From assembly GCF_958301595.1 (NCBI RefSeq), contig NZ_CATQJU010000001.1, positions 1,302,001-1,366,000 on the forward strand: 64,000 nucleotides of DNA. Direction: 5' to 3'. This DNA is from Porphyromonas vaginalis. Lineage in GTDB: Bacteria; Bacteroidota; Bacteroidia; Bacteroidales; Porphyromonadaceae. The position numbers and the translations under genes were made by a program. A model generated the notes under the pieces. It was not told the origin of the DNA, did no database searches, and saw only the letters and a program-made list of their open reading frames with translations. Below are positions 15,823 to 25,878 of this stretch, piece after piece. The first letter of the stretch is position 1. Each line of letters begins with the position of its first letter.

Positions 15823-17742
15823 TTACTTGATCTCCTCAAAGTCTGCGTCAGCTACATCGCCAGCGTCGTTGCCCTTCGCAGAGGAGTTGTCATTAGGCTG
15901 TGCGTTAGCACCTGGCTGAGGACCAGCCTGCTGCTGAGCGTTAGCCTGATTGTACATCTGCTCGGTAGCTGCGTGGAAGGCTGTGTTCAGCTCCTCCATA
16001 GCCTTGTCGATAGCGGGGATATCCTCCGCCTTGTGAGCCTTGCTCAGATTCTCCAGAGCAGCCTCGATCGGTGCCTTCTTGTCAGCAGGGATCTTGTCGC
16101 CTAGCTCCTTGAGCTGCTTCTCCGTAGAGAAGATCATGCTGTCTGCCTGGTTGAGCTTGTCGATACGAGCCTTAGCCTCCTCGTCAGCCTTAGCATTTGC
16201 CTCAGCCTCCTGCTTCATACGCTTGATCTCGTCATCGCTCAGACCGCTCGAAGCCTCGATGCGGATGTTCTGCTGCTTGCCAGTAGCCTTGTCGACCGCC
16301 GTGACGTTGAGGATACCATTTGCATCAATGTCAAAGGTGACCTCGATCTGCGGCGTCTGGCGAGGTGCCGGTGCGATACCATCTAGGTTAAAGCGACCGA
16401 TACTCTTATTATCCTTAGCAAGCGAACGCTCACCCTGTAGGACGTGGATCTCTACTGAAGGCTGGTTGTCCACAGCTGTGGTAAAGATCTGACTCTTCTT
16501 CGTTGGGATCGTTGTATTTGCATCGATCAGACGAGTCATTACACCACCCATCGTCTCCAGACCGAGTGACAGAGGCGTCACATCGAGGAGTAGGACATCC
16601 TTTACCTCGCCCGTTAGGACAGCACCCTGGATAGCTGCACCGCAAGCGACCACCTCATCGGGATTCACACCCTTAGAGGGCTCCTGGTTAAAGGTCTTCT
16701 TGACGATCTCCTGGATAGCGGGGATACGTGTCGAGCCACCTACGAGGATCACCTCATTGATGTCGCTCGCCGTGAGACCTGCATCCTTGAGTGCCTGCTC
16801 ACAAGGAGCTACACAAGCGTGGATCAGCTTGTCTGCTAGCTGCTCAAACTTAGCACGTGTCAGCGTACGAACGAGGTGCTTAGCGATACCATCTACAGGG
16901 ATCAGGTAAGGTAGGTTGATCTCTGTCGAGGTCGAGCTTGAGAGCTCTATCTTAGCACGCTCAGCAGCATCCTTGAGGCGCTGCAGTGCCATATTGTCCT
17001 TGCGGGGATCGACACCCTCGTCCTTCATAAACTCCTCAGCGAGCCAGTCGATGATCACATGGTCAAAGTCATCACCACCTAGGTGCGTATCACCATTTGT
17101 GGACTTCACCTCAAAGACCCCATCACCTAGCTCTAGGATAGAGATATCAAACGTACCACCACCGAGGTCGAAGACTGCAATCTTCATATCGGAGCCCTTC
17201 TTGTCAAGGCCGTAAGCTAGCGAAGCAGCCGTAGGCTCGTTGACGATACGGCGTACCTTGAGTCCGGCGATCTCGCCAGCCTCCTTAGTAGCCTGACGCT
17301 GTGAGTCGTTGAAGTATGCGGGTACTGTGATGACCGCCTCTGTAACCTCTGTGCCGAGGTAGTCCTCAGCTGTCTTCTTCATCTTCTGAAGGATCATCGC
17401 CGAGATCTCCTGTGGCGTGTAGAGACGTCCGTCGATGTCTACACGTGGGGTGTCGTTATCACCCTTGACTACCTTAAAGGGAACGCGCTCAGCCTCCTTC
17501 TCTATCTGCTCATAGGTTTCACCCATGAAGCGCTTGATCGAGTAGATCGTATTCGTCGGGTTCGTGATAGCCTGACGCTTAGCGGGGTCACCCACCTTGC
17601 GCTCACCGCCCTCTACGAATGCTACTACTGAGGGAGTCGTCATACGTCCCTCGCTGTTGGGGATGACCTTGCTCTCGCCACCCTCCATGACTGCTACACA
17701 TGAATTTGTAGTTCCTAAGTCTATACCAATTATCTTACCCAT
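15823..17742 (-). CDS. dnaK: Molecular chaperone DnaK (Hsp70)
   Basis: 639 aa, full length. The N-terminal ATPase has [37 protein letters not shown] and [11 protein letters not shown]. The substrate-binding domain has [20 protein letters not shown]. The lid is followed by a Gln/Ala-rich linker ([18 protein letters not shown]) and the C-terminal acidic tail ADFEEIK. It folds and protects cytosolic proteins with DnaJ and GrpE, neither of which is in this window. The gene is monocistronic, with its own promoter and terminator. Confidence 0.99.
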   Translation of the reverse strand: MGKIIGIDLGTTNSCVAVMEGGESKVIPNSEGRMTTPSVVAFVEGGERKVGDPAKRQAITNPTNTIYSIKRFMGETYEQIEKEAERVPFKVVKGDNDTPRVDIDGRLYTPQEISAMILQKMKKTAEDYLGTEVTEAVITVPAYFNDSQRQATKEAGEIAGLKVRRIVNEPTAASLAYGLDKKGSDMKIAVFDLGGGTFDISILELGDGVFEVKSTNGDTHLGGDDFDHVIIDWLAEEFMKDEGVDPRKDNMALQRLKDAAERAKIELSSSTSTEINLPYLIPVDGIAKHLVRTLTRAKFEQLADKLIHACVAPCEQALKDAGLTASDINEVILVGGSTRIPAIQEIVKKTFNQEPSKGVNPDEVVACGAAIQGAVLTGEVKDVLLLDVTPLSLGLETMGGVMTRLIDANTTIPTKKSQIFTTAVDNQPSVEIHVLQGERSLAKDNKSIGRFNLDGIAPAPRQTPQIEVTFDIDANGILNVTAVDKATGKQQNIRIEASSGLSDDEIKRMKQEAEANAKADEEAKARIDKLNQADSMIFSTEKQLKELGDKIPADKKAPIEAALENLSKAHKAEDIPAIDKAMEELNTAFHAATEQMYNQANAQQQAGPQPGANAQPNDNSSAKGNDAGDVADADFEEIK

Positions 17743-17849
17743 AGTATTGTGTTGTTTGTTGATTTCTTATTTGTTAATGTCTCTGTCGGCTGACCTGGTT
17801 CGTCCGTAGGTCAGACGCTTACATCACATAGGTATCAAACATTGTGCCA

Positions 17850-17879
17850 CAAAACTATTCCTTGCGACATTATGTCAAA
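17850..17879 (-). promoter_or_regulatory. Promoter of dnaK
   Basis: On the minus strand TTTG (17876-17879), an 18-bp spacer and TAGTTTTG (17850-17857). It matches the housekeeping Bacteroidetes consensus, about 108 bp before the ATG. No CIRCE inverted repeat was seen. Confidence 0.6.
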
Positions 17880-17924
17880 GTGCCACCAAATCCAAACGAA
17901 AAATATACGAGACGTGTAGCCCTG

Positions 17925-18075
17925 TGTAAGGACGCACGGTCGTGTTTAGCGAGAGGGCGTCCGTTGTGTCAAAGCGATAGGAGTAACTCGTTGTAGGGGC
18001 GGACCTGCGTGTCCGCCCGCAGGTCATACTGCGCTTCAACGATAACGGGCGGACACGCAGGTCCGCCCCTACAAA
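17925..18075. repeat. REP-like palindromes (GGACGCACGG type and GTAGGGGCGGACC type)
   Basis: A GGACGCACGGTCGTG unit is followed by the inverted pair GTAGGGGCGGACC (17993) and GGTCCGCCCCTAC (ending 18072). They are the same families as the arrays at 2667-3122 and 33665-34140. They lie between dnaK and the TonB-dependent receptor gene. Confidence 0.85.
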
Positions 18076-18121
18076 GGGTCACTCGGGAGATTGCTACCTC
18101 GTCCCGTTATTCCCCAGCGAA

Positions 18122-20605
18122 TTAGAAGCGGACGATGAGCGAGGCGTCGTACTGGCGTCCCGTCAGGTAGTTGGGTACGGCGTACTGGTTGCGGTAAGCG
18201 TCCGAGAGCCAGTAGTAAGAGCCGATGTTGGTCATGTCAAAGAGGTTGAAGACATTCACCCCGATCGAAACCTTGCTAAGTGCTTGTAGCCAGCGCCACG
18301 CACCGGGCTTTGCCTCAGCACGATCCCACAGCGTGTACTGCATACCGATGTCGACACGCTTGTAAGGCTTGCCACGGAAGAGGGGACGACCAAAGCCCTC
18401 GGCAGCATTGAGCTGAGGAAGTCCTCCCGTTAGCACGCCGCGCAAGCTGAGCGTGATACGCTTGTAGCCGGGGAAGTAGTCCTGGAAGAAGAGCGACAAG
18501 TTGTAGTCTGGCACGTGTGGTAGTGGCATCTCGCCATAACCCTCGATGGTCTGCCGGCCACGCATCAGCGAGGCGGTAAGCCACGAGTCTACGTCTGGGA
18601 CAAACTCTCCAAAGAGCTTGACATCTAGCCCCACGATGTAGCCGGTGCCCAGGTTTTGACCTAGGTAACGCTGCTTGACATTGTCCACATAGTAGGGATT
18701 GATGCGAAAGAGATGCTTGTAGTAGCCCTCGGCAGTGAGGCGAAACTTGCGATCCGCCACGAGGAAGTTGTAGTCCACACCGACCAAGGCTTGTGCCGAT
18801 CCTTGCGAACGCACCTGATCATTGAGCAGTACCGACTGATTGCCCATAGCGTCAGCCTCGATGATACGTATCTCCTTGTAAAAGGGACTCTGGTAGTAAA
18901 GTCCTCCAGCTGCTCTCACCAAGAGGTCGGATAGCTCCTTCGGTCGCCACGAAGCGACTAGACGAGGCGAGAAGTCCGCCTTCTTATTGAACGACCAAAA
19001 GCTTCCCCGCACGCCAGCCGTCAGGTGATAGCTTCCCGAGGGCGTCTGCCACTGCATCTCATCTTGCAGGTAGAGCGAGGCACGTGCCGAGCGTAGCGAG
19101 ACGTTGGAGTAGAGATTGCTCTGCATCTTGATCAGATCGGGGTCGCGCGGCAGGTTATAGCCAGCCGAGTCGAGCTTGACCCACTCAGAGATGTAGTCCG
19201 CTATCTGCTCGCCTCGTAGCTCCGCACCCCACATGAGGCGATGCGTCTCGCTGAGACGCTGATTGCCACTATAAGCGAGAGCCGCGACTGAGTAGCGGAG
19301 TAGGTTGCGGGCATGCTCATGGTTGACACCTGTGGCGAGGAGCTCCTGCTTATCCGATCCAGTCGTTGGGTCAGCCTCCTTCTGCAGATAGTAAGCACCC
19401 GTTATGTCGTAGCTCTCCCGCTCATTGCTGTTGTAGAGGCTCAGATCTAGCCTGTGCGCGCCTCGACTGCTGGGACGCCAGTGTAGCATCAAGGCTCCAA
19501 AAAGGGTGGAGAAGCGATCCCGCTCCTGTCCGTCGAAGTAGACGGTAAAGTGCTTAGCGTTTTGCAGGGAGCCGACAGTCGTCTCACGCTGCTGCGGGCG
19601 AAAGCGGTACTGCGTCCAGGAGTAGTAGCCGATGCCCTCGATGCGCCAGCGATCATTAAAGGTGTAGGTCAGATAGGTCTGCGCATCCGCATAGAAAGGG
19701 TTGTACTCCCCGCGGGTCTCCATCTTAGAGAGCAGCTGCTGCGTGGTACGCGTGCGGATGCCTGTGACATGGGTAAAGCGCCCATGCTTGCCCCCCACGT
19801 AGAGACTATTATTCATCAATCCGAGGGTGACAGCACCCTCGAGCTTAGTGGGGCGCTTGTACTGTATGTCTAGTACTGAGGAGAGCCGGTCGCCATAGTG
19901 CGCATCGAAAGCTCCCGCCGAAAAGTAAACCCGCTCCACCAGATCGGTATTGACAAAGCTCAAACCCTCTTGCTCCGCTGAGCGCACCAGCAATGGGCGG
20001 TACACCTCGATACCGTTGACGTAGACAAGGTTCTCATCGAAGCTACCCCCACGCACATTGTACTGCGTGCTCAGCTCGTTGTGCTGCGTGACCCCCGCAT
20101 AGGTCGCCACCATCGACTCGATGCTACGTGTCGGCGAAGCCTCCATGGCGAGCGTCTGAGTCGTAATCCGCTCCATACTGGGCGGACGCGCCTCGCCCCG
20201 CACTGTCACGGTACCTAAGGCTATAGCACTCTCACCCAGCATCGGGTTAAAGTGCATGTCTCGTGAGATACCCTGTGGGTACACTTGGCGCACCGTCTGA
20301 TAACCGATAGAGCTGTAGGCGACCACCACGCTGTCGGTCGTCGGGGTCAGCTCCAAGCGGTAAGCACCCGTCAGGTCGCTCCAGGTGCCGATGCTCGTCC
20401 CCTCGACACGTACCGAGGCAAACTCGATCGGCTCACGGTCACGATCTAAGACGTAACCCGTGAGCGCCACGCGGCGGGGCGTCGCGACGGCCGTCGTGTC
20501 GGTCGTTGCGCCGGTCGGCTGACCTGTCGTCTGGCCGTAAAGAGCCAGCACGCTACCCTGTAGTAGGAGGCAGAGCAGTAAGACGATGTGGTAAAGTGAT
20601 CTCAT
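18122..20605 (-). CDS. TonB-dependent outer membrane receptor with carboxypeptidase-like N-terminal domain
   Basis: 827 aa. A signal peptide (1-24) is followed by a CarboxypepD_reg-like beta domain (about 47-130, LTGYVLDRDREPIEFASVRVEG), the plug (about 135-235, SIESMVATYAGVTQHNELSTQYNVRGGSFDENLVYVNGIEVYRP) and a 22-strand-type barrel ending in an aromatic residue (YDASLIVRF). It would take up a siderophore, haem or another ligand using TonB energy. The substrate is unknown, and no SusD-like partner is adjacent. The -7 motif TACCTTTG on the minus strand at 20612-20619 is only 7 bp before the start codon, so the mRNA may be nearly leaderless. Confidence 0.93.
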   Translation of the reverse strand: MRSLYHIVLLLCLLLQGSVLALYGQTTGQPTGATTDTTAVATPRRVALTGYVLDRDREPIEFASVRVEGTSIGTWSDLTGAYRLELTPTTDSVVVAYSSIGYQTVRQVYPQGISRDMHFNPMLGESAIALGTVTVRGEARPPSMERITTQTLAMEASPTRSIESMVATYAGVTQHNELSTQYNVRGGSFDENLVYVNGIEVYRPLLVRSAEQEGLSFVNTDLVERVYFSAGAFDAHYGDRLSSVLDIQYKRPTKLEGAVTLGLMNNSLYVGGKHGRFTHVTGIRTRTTQQLLSKMETRGEYNPFYADAQTYLTYTFNDRWRIEGIGYYSWTQYRFRPQQRETTVGSLQNAKHFTVYFDGQERDRFSTLFGALMLHWRPSSRGAHRLDLSLYNSNERESYDITGAYYLQKEADPTTGSDKQELLATGVNHEHARNLLRYSVAALAYSGNQRLSETHRLMWGAELRGEQIADYISEWVKLDSAGYNLPRDPDLIKMQSNLYSNVSLRSARASLYLQDEMQWQTPSGSYHLTAGVRGSFWSFNKKADFSPRLVASWRPKELSDLLVRAAGGLYYQSPFYKEIRIIEADAMGNQSVLLNDQVRSQGSAQALVGVDYNFLVADRKFRLTAEGYYKHLFRINPYYVDNVKQRYLGQNLGTGYIVGLDVKLFGEFVPDVDSWLTASLMRGRQTIEGYGEMPLPHVPDYNLSLFFQDYFPGYKRITLSLRGVLTGGLPQLNAAEGFGRPLFRGKPYKRVDIGMQYTLWDRAEAKPGAWRWLQALSKVSIGVNVFNLFDMTNIGSYYWLSDAYRNQYAVPNYLTGRQYDASLIVRF

Positions 20606-20790
20606 CGCTTACAAAGGTAGACAAAAGTCGCAAGCTATGCGCCATGAATAGGGTGTGCAAACTGTCGGGACGAAGCAATCCCTGTGGAGGGACGAAAATC
20701 TCCCAAGCGGGGTGGGACGAAAACTTCCCATCAGTTTGAAACAGCACTTCCGGGGGAAATGCGGCTCCTAGGGAGGGCATCTCCTGACAT

Positions 20791-20965
20791 GAGACTATTG
20801 CAAAAGTCAACAGTTTCACAATCTTGCCTGCAAGATTGTCCAGACTTTGCAGAAAGGATGAAGCGCAAGGCGCTGAGGGTGAGGTCTGAAGGGAGCATAC
20901 ATCCGTATGTGACCGAAGCCGAATCCCGAAAGCAACACAGCGATTCGCCTTTATGCAACGGTCTC
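20791..20965. mobile_element. 175-bp MITE-like element, copy 1, with 5-bp target duplication
   Basis: The ends are GAGACTATTGCA and TGCAACGGTCTC (inverted, 10 of 12 matching), and the element is flanked on both sides by GACAT. Inside are an 18-bp hairpin (AATCTTGC-CT-GCAAGATT) and other small inverted repeats (CATAC-ATCC-GTATG). Copy 2 at 53740-53914 is the same length, in the opposite orientation and about 95% identical. No transposase is encoded, so movement would need one in trans. Confidence 0.82.
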
Positions 20966-21062
20966 GACATATAGCAGAGGCGGTGCCACCCCGCGCTGGG
21001 GAGACACCGCCTCACTGTATCTATTTCGTGTAGCCTCGCTCGGAGACTAACGATCTAGGCGA

Positions 21063-23324
21063 CTACTTGTCACTGAAGAGACGTACAGGGAAGAATCTAT
21101 TTATCTCCCTAGTATACTTACCTCGATTAGCATCTGCATAGCCGTTGGAGTGACACTCTGCTTCACCCAGAATGGCAGTATGCACATAGCGCTTATTCCC
21201 TGGCTTTAGGTTTTTGTCTCGTGTATCATCAAAGAAAACACGTCCAAAGAAGTAGCTCAGATTGTTTACGTCCCGATACTTGTCTTGGGGGGTCGTATCG
21301 AAGTACTCATCGATAGAGCCGACTGCATAGAAGTTGCGAGTGACATCTTGCTCTGTATTGGCGTTCCAAAAGTCCTCGTTTGCGATTTCTTTTATAGTTC
21401 CATTCCAGTTAGCACCTAGATAGCGGCTTGTGACCTTGTAGTAAGAGGAGACCTTACCATTGATATTTGGCTTGAAGTCGCCTATCCACTGATATCGATA
21501 TGCCATAACAAGCAGTTGCTTATATCCCTTGTTGGAAGACTTAAAGCGTAGTCCATAGGATACGTTGTTTGCTTTGTCCGTTCGATAGTCTGACTTGACA
21601 GTAACAATTGCAGCATCAGCTCCTTGCAAGGCTACAGCCCAGCAGGGCAGTGACATATACTCTACGGCATTATCTACAGGCCCTGAGTTCTTACCAACAC
21701 TATATGTCGTAAGACCTGGTTTGGTATTGCGGAATGGGAATAAGCTACAAAGCTCGTAGTAATGGTAAGGAATATGATACTTCTCTCCCGCTACTGTAAG
21801 GTCAGCGTTCTTCTGAGCAAATTCTAGGGTCTTAAAGTATCCCACATTTTTGATGTCGGTCTCATCCGTGGCGAACTTAAACTCCTCGCCTTCGGTATGA
21901 GGCGCTAGGTAATGCTCGGAGACATACTCTAGAGGCATCTTAAAGCGACCATGCTTGACGGTCAAGTTCTTGATGGTAGCCCCAGAGTAGTTCTTAGCGA
22001 CGAGAGGAATCTCCTCAAAGCCAGGCAGAGCGAGCTTATTCCCTTTGAGTACGGGGACATAATCGTCCATAGCTGGTATTGAGAGCTTGTAGCTGTGTGA
22101 TATCTTGCCCGTCTTAGGATCTGTCGTTGGATTACCTAGATCTGTAAGTGTAGCATTGATCGTGTTGTCAAAACCCTCTGCAAAAGCTAGTGTGCCTGGC
22201 TCAATGTATCCTCCTACAGTGATGGTTACCTCACTGGCTCCTTTAGTTGTCGTGTAGACATCTTCGGGAGAGTTGATTAGGTAGGGCGTCATGTAGGGAG
22301 CATTGGAGATCTGAGCTGAGAAGTCTACGTAGAAGGGTCTGAGGATGTTGTCTTCTGAGTAGTTGATACCCAGCTCGCTGTCATTCCAGTCGACCACCTT
22401 GACGGTGTACTGGAACTGGCCAAACTTCATCGTTGGATCTTCGGGCTCGTGCGAACCGCTAATATCATGTAGCAGGATGATGTTGTAGAGGTGGTTGCGC
22501 TTGATGACGAAGTTCTCTAGACGTACCGTCTCAGGCTTAAGTTCTATACCATTGTAAGTAGCCTCAATGGTAAAGAAGGTTTCATTGCGCACGTCAGTTT
22601 CATAGCCGTAGATGGTTGCTGCGAGAGTATTCTCCTTAAAGAGTGAACCATCGTATATCTTTTCATTCTCCGTAGCCTCAATGCCGTCCATCTTGCCAAC
22701 CTGAGCGAAGAGGTGAGACTGGACACGGCGCTTGCCAAAGGTTACCTTCGTAATCTTCAAGCCTTCAATATTGTTGTAGATATCAAAGCGGGCAGCGACA
22801 CGAACCAGCTTGATCGGACCTAGGTTGGTAGACTCCTTTGACTTGACGGTCACGTTCTGACGCTCTGATGTCATGAGGAAGTTTGTTGCTTGATTGTTCT
22901 CACCAGGAGTCTGAGTAGCAACGAGCATCCCTAGATCATCGGGGGTAGAGGGCCCCTCCATCAGTTTGGCTACAAGTGCATCGTTAGGGTTGGCAACGAG
23001 GAAGAAGTAAAACTCGCCACTCTTCTCATTGTCAAACTCAAACTGACCTCCGCCTTTGTCTGTACACTTGATGGTCTTGTAGTGCAGACCAGAGGAAGTC
23101 CTATAGACGACCGCATAGAGGCTCTCTATCTTGCGCTCACGATCTAGTGCTGGCGTGGGACGTGTCGCATTTTCGTTACCGACAGCACGGAGTGAAGACT
23201 CAATGCTGAATCGTACGGTATTGCCTGCGCCCTCGTCCATCTTAAGTCCAGCTTCTCTACTACAAGAGATTAGGGCGAGTGATAGTGCTAGGAGGGCTAC
23301 TATATAGTTTATTGTGTGTTTCAT
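21063..23324 (-). CDS. Large fimbrillin-like surface lipoprotein (DUF4906-type tip or accessory subunit)
   Basis: 753 aa. A lipoprotein signal ends LALISC (Cys21). The N-terminal half resembles the Mfa/Fim fimbrillin fold, with features such as YAVVYRTSSGLHYKT, FYFFLVANPND and VARVAARFDIYNNIEGLKITKV. The long C-terminal half (about 300-753) resembles the DUF4906-type regions of accessory fimbrial proteins. It is the last gene of the operon, 4 bp after the other fimbrillin-like gene. By position and size it may be a tip subunit rather than the main stalk. That role is inference. Confidence 0.8.
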   Translation of the reverse strand: MKHTINYIVALLALSLALISCSREAGLKMDEGAGNTVRFSIESSLRAVGNENATRPTPALDRERKIESLYAVVYRTSSGLHYKTIKCTDKGGGQFEFDNEKSGEFYFFLVANPNDALVAKLMEGPSTPDDLGMLVATQTPGENNQATNFLMTSERQNVTVKSKESTNLGPIKLVRVAARFDIYNNIEGLKITKVTFGKRRVQSHLFAQVGKMDGIEATENEKIYDGSLFKENTLAATIYGYETDVRNETFFTIEATYNGIELKPETVRLENFVIKRNHLYNIILLHDISGSHEPEDPTMKFGQFQYTVKVVDWNDSELGINYSEDNILRPFYVDFSAQISNAPYMTPYLINSPEDVYTTTKGASEVTITVGGYIEPGTLAFAEGFDNTINATLTDLGNPTTDPKTGKISHSYKLSIPAMDDYVPVLKGNKLALPGFEEIPLVAKNYSGATIKNLTVKHGRFKMPLEYVSEHYLAPHTEGEEFKFATDETDIKNVGYFKTLEFAQKNADLTVAGEKYHIPYHYYELCSLFPFRNTKPGLTTYSVGKNSGPVDNAVEYMSLPCWAVALQGADAAIVTVKSDYRTDKANNVSYGLRFKSSNKGYKQLLVMAYRYQWIGDFKPNINGKVSSYYKVTSRYLGANWNGTIKEIANEDFWNANTEQDVTRNFYAVGSIDEYFDTTPQDKYRDVNNLSYFFGRVFFDDTRDKNLKPGNKRYVHTAILGEAECHSNGYADANRGKYTREINRFFPVRLFSDK

Positions 23325-23328
23325 TATA

Positions 23329-24792
23329 TTACTTCTTATATGCCGTGTTTACATAGTCCTTGTCATATACGACAGTGAGTATACACTTGATCTCTGGTGC
23401 AGCATCACTGGTTATCTCATATACCGCAGTGCGCTTGTCAAAAGATGCGCTCTCAGCCGCTTTCTCAAAGTCAACCACAAATAGTCGCTCAATGTCGAGA
23501 ATGTCTTTCTTTAGCTCGTGAGGCGTGTTCTCTGCATCTGCATTAAGAGGCTTAATGGTGTATTTCGTGTGATTCTTAAAGCGATTGCTGAGCTCGAAGT
23601 CAAAATGTCTTGGCTTGCTTGTGTAGAATGTATGATTGAGATAATCATACTTGAAAAATTCACACTCAATAGTTCTAACCATCACTACATCTAAGACGGG
23701 CATATAGTGATTGAGGTGAACTGCATTCCACGGTGTATCCTCAATGGAGAAGACTAACTTGCTATCTGGCTCGAGTGGCGTGTTGTCACCGAGGATGATT
23801 CGGTAGAGATAGTTTCTCTTGATATTGACAGGCGTGTAGGTGGCACTCGTGCGAGTGAAGGGAATGAGGTACTTGACCTCTTTGCCATTGACGAGCTTGC
23901 CCTCGACAACGATTGTCGTGGCATTTGCCTTGTCAGCCTCATTCTCGGGCTGGGGACCCTCGTAGAGGTAAAAGGCTTTCTTGAGTTCCTTACCCTCAGC
24001 ACCTGCGATACCAGTGAAGGGGTTGGGAAGGTCGGCAAAGCCTGCGCTCATCTTTACCTTCTGCGCATCAGCGGGAGCCTGATAGGTTGGCTCACCAGCC
24101 GCATTCTTCGTGGGGAAGGTAGTGGTGCGGTCGTAGGTGTTCTCGACGTAGATCTTGGTGATGGTTAGGTTGGGCACGTGGTTCGACACATCGACACGGG
24201 CTACGGCACGAGTCAGGACGACTGTGGTTCCCTTGTTGGTACCCGTTAGGGCGATCAGCTCGGTATTGCCTTGCTTAGCTACGCCAGACATAGGGATGGT
24301 GTAGTCGGGGTCGGTGCCTGTGAGGATGTCCTTTGAGGTACCGTTCTCATTAAGCTGCTTGGTCATCAGGAGCTTCTCAAAGTCGGCACGGCTCATGCCC
24401 TCAGTGACGCCATCTATTTCATCGTTGGCGACAAAGAGGAAGCGGCTGGTGGTACCAACCTTGTCTGGGTCGAAGTCTTTCGTATAGCTATACTCGGCAT
24501 CGCCCGTCTGCTGGAGCTTTAACATGTCAATCTGGTCAATGCTGAGGAGCTTGGAGCCGTCAGCGTTGAACTGATACATGGTTAGTGACTTGACGGTCCA
24601 CTCAGGCTGATCATGGATAGCTGAGCGGTAGGTGACAGGCTCTCCTTGCGGCATCTGCAGCGTGAAGGTGAGCGAGTGCTTGCCCTCTGTGAGGGTTGGC
24701 TCTTCGGCACCCGTACTCCTATTACAGCCTACGAGCAGTGTGAGCATCGAGGCGAGTAAGAGTAGAGGCACGATTGCAATTGTCTTTTTCAT
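23329..24792 (-). CDS. Fimbrillin family lipoprotein (Mfa1/FimA-like)
   Basis: 487 aa. A lipoprotein signal ends LLVGC (Cys23). The typical fimbrillin pattern follows: TVKSLTMYQFNADGSKLL, RFLFVANDEID, a run VVLTRAVARVDVSNHVPNLTITKIYVEN, and NYLYRIILGDN. In this family a periplasmic-exposed Arg is cleaved by gingipain-like proteases to release the donor strand; the candidate Arg here cannot be fixed by eye. The position between the anchor gene and the large subunit fits a stalk or accessory fimbrillin. Confidence 0.82.
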   Translation of the reverse strand: MKKTIAIVPLLLLASMLTLLVGCNRSTGAEEPTLTEGKHSLTFTLQMPQGEPVTYRSAIHDQPEWTVKSLTMYQFNADGSKLLSIDQIDMLKLQQTGDAEYSYTKDFDPDKVGTTSRFLFVANDEIDGVTEGMSRADFEKLLMTKQLNENGTSKDILTGTDPDYTIPMSGVAKQGNTELIALTGTNKGTTVVLTRAVARVDVSNHVPNLTITKIYVENTYDRTTTFPTKNAAGEPTYQAPADAQKVKMSAGFADLPNPFTGIAGAEGKELKKAFYLYEGPQPENEADKANATTIVVEGKLVNGKEVKYLIPFTRTSATYTPVNIKRNYLYRIILGDNTPLEPDSKLVFSIEDTPWNAVHLNHYMPVLDVVMVRTIECEFFKYDYLNHTFYTSKPRHFDFELSNRFKNHTKYTIKPLNADAENTPHELKKDILDIERLFVVDFEKAAESASFDKRTAVYEITSDAAPEIKCILTVVYDKDYVNTAYKK

Positions 24793-24840
24793 ACTCTAGT
24801 TTGTTATTGATTTCGTTATATACTAATTGATTGTGTGCAG

Positions 24841-25878
24841 TTACTGCGTGACTGTGCCACCAGGCACCCAGTCTGCGATGGTTCCCTTGAAATAGGGGAA
24901 TAGGGTGACGCTACCATCATCATTGATGCGTAGCAAGATGCGGTAGATCTGCTCGGGTCTCTGGTCTGGTATCCAACCAAAGGAGCGGAAGGCGCGTGTC
25001 AAGTCTATCGGCTTGGTGATTGCCTCATCGCCGTGCCACACCTGAATGGTGGGGATGCGGTCGTTGAGATAGCGTAGCGAGATGAAGCTGCCCTCTAGTG
25101 TGTGGTTAAAGAGCTTGGGCTGCTCCTCGAGCTGTATGAGCTGTGGCGCGTGTAGCGGGAAGTCGTGCGTGACCTGCATCTCAGCGTTGATCGGCAGATG
25201 GAGGTTCGACTTCGCTGGGTCGAGGCTGTACTGCTCCGTCAACTCTGAGAGGCGTACGCTGTAACCATCGGCATAGGGCGGTACAGACTCCCAGATGACA
25301 CTATAGTAAAGGTGCGTATGTATGTTGGCGAGATCACAGATGTAGTGATCGTTGGCACCTGGCTGTATGTCGATCGTCTTATAGTTCCAGAAGAGCTGGT
25401 CACCCTGCGGAGCGTAGTTGCCATCAGCGAGCTTGCGCAGCGTGAGTGTCATGTCAGACAGCTTGCTTCCTCTAGCTAGAGGATCGAGTAGCGTGTGCTC
25501 CTCAGTGGCATTACCCACGGTGAGGATCGTGTAGCGACCCACAGGCAGTCCCGAGAGGGAGAGCGTCTGAGGGGTAGCGGAGCTCTGTGACACCTCTTTG
25601 AGTAGGTTGCCGTGAGCGTCATAGAGGAAGTGCCTCATCTGCTGCACCTCAGTAGGGTACTCGTCCACACTCTGACGCACGTAGCGATACTCAAGGGTGA
25701 CCTTGCTACAGCAGATGTCGCGCGGGTCTTGCGGTATACAGCTGGTCAGTAGCCCCATGCAGAGGAGTAGCAGACCTAGCACGGCACTCTGGTATAGCAC
25801 TCTGGAGTGTCGCTTAGCTAAGCAGAGGAAGGGGGGCTTCCCTTGCGTTATACTCATTATACTAGTCATACGCTGCAT
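24841..25878 (-). CDS. FimB/Mfa2-like fimbrial anchor lipoprotein
   Basis: 345 aa. A lipoprotein signal ends GLLTSC (about Cys47, with a long charged N-terminus; a shorter start at an internal Met is possible). The body has the Mfa2/FimB pattern: VTLEYRYVRQSVDEYP, RHFLYDAHGNLLKEV, LPVGRYTILTVGNA, and a C-terminal WIPDQRPEQIYRILLRIND. Mfa2 family members cap and anchor the fimbrial fibre at the outer membrane and limit its length. The start ATG overlaps the stop of the DUF3868 gene (TAATG). Confidence 0.85.
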   Translation of the reverse strand: MQRMTSIMSITQGKPPFLCLAKRHSRVLYQSAVLGLLLLCMGLLTSCIPQDPRDICCSKVTLEYRYVRQSVDEYPTEVQQMRHFLYDAHGNLLKEVSQSSATPQTLSLSGLPVGRYTILTVGNATEEHTLLDPLARGSKLSDMTLTLRKLADGNYAPQGDQLFWNYKTIDIQPGANDHYICDLANIHTHLYYSVIWESVPPYADGYSVRLSELTEQYSLDPAKSNLHLPINAEMQVTHDFPLHAPQLIQLEEQPKLFNHTLEGSFISLRYLNDRIPTIQVWHGDEAITKPIDLTRAFRSFGWIPDQRPEQIYRILLRINDDGSVTLFPYFKGTIADWVPGGTVTQ

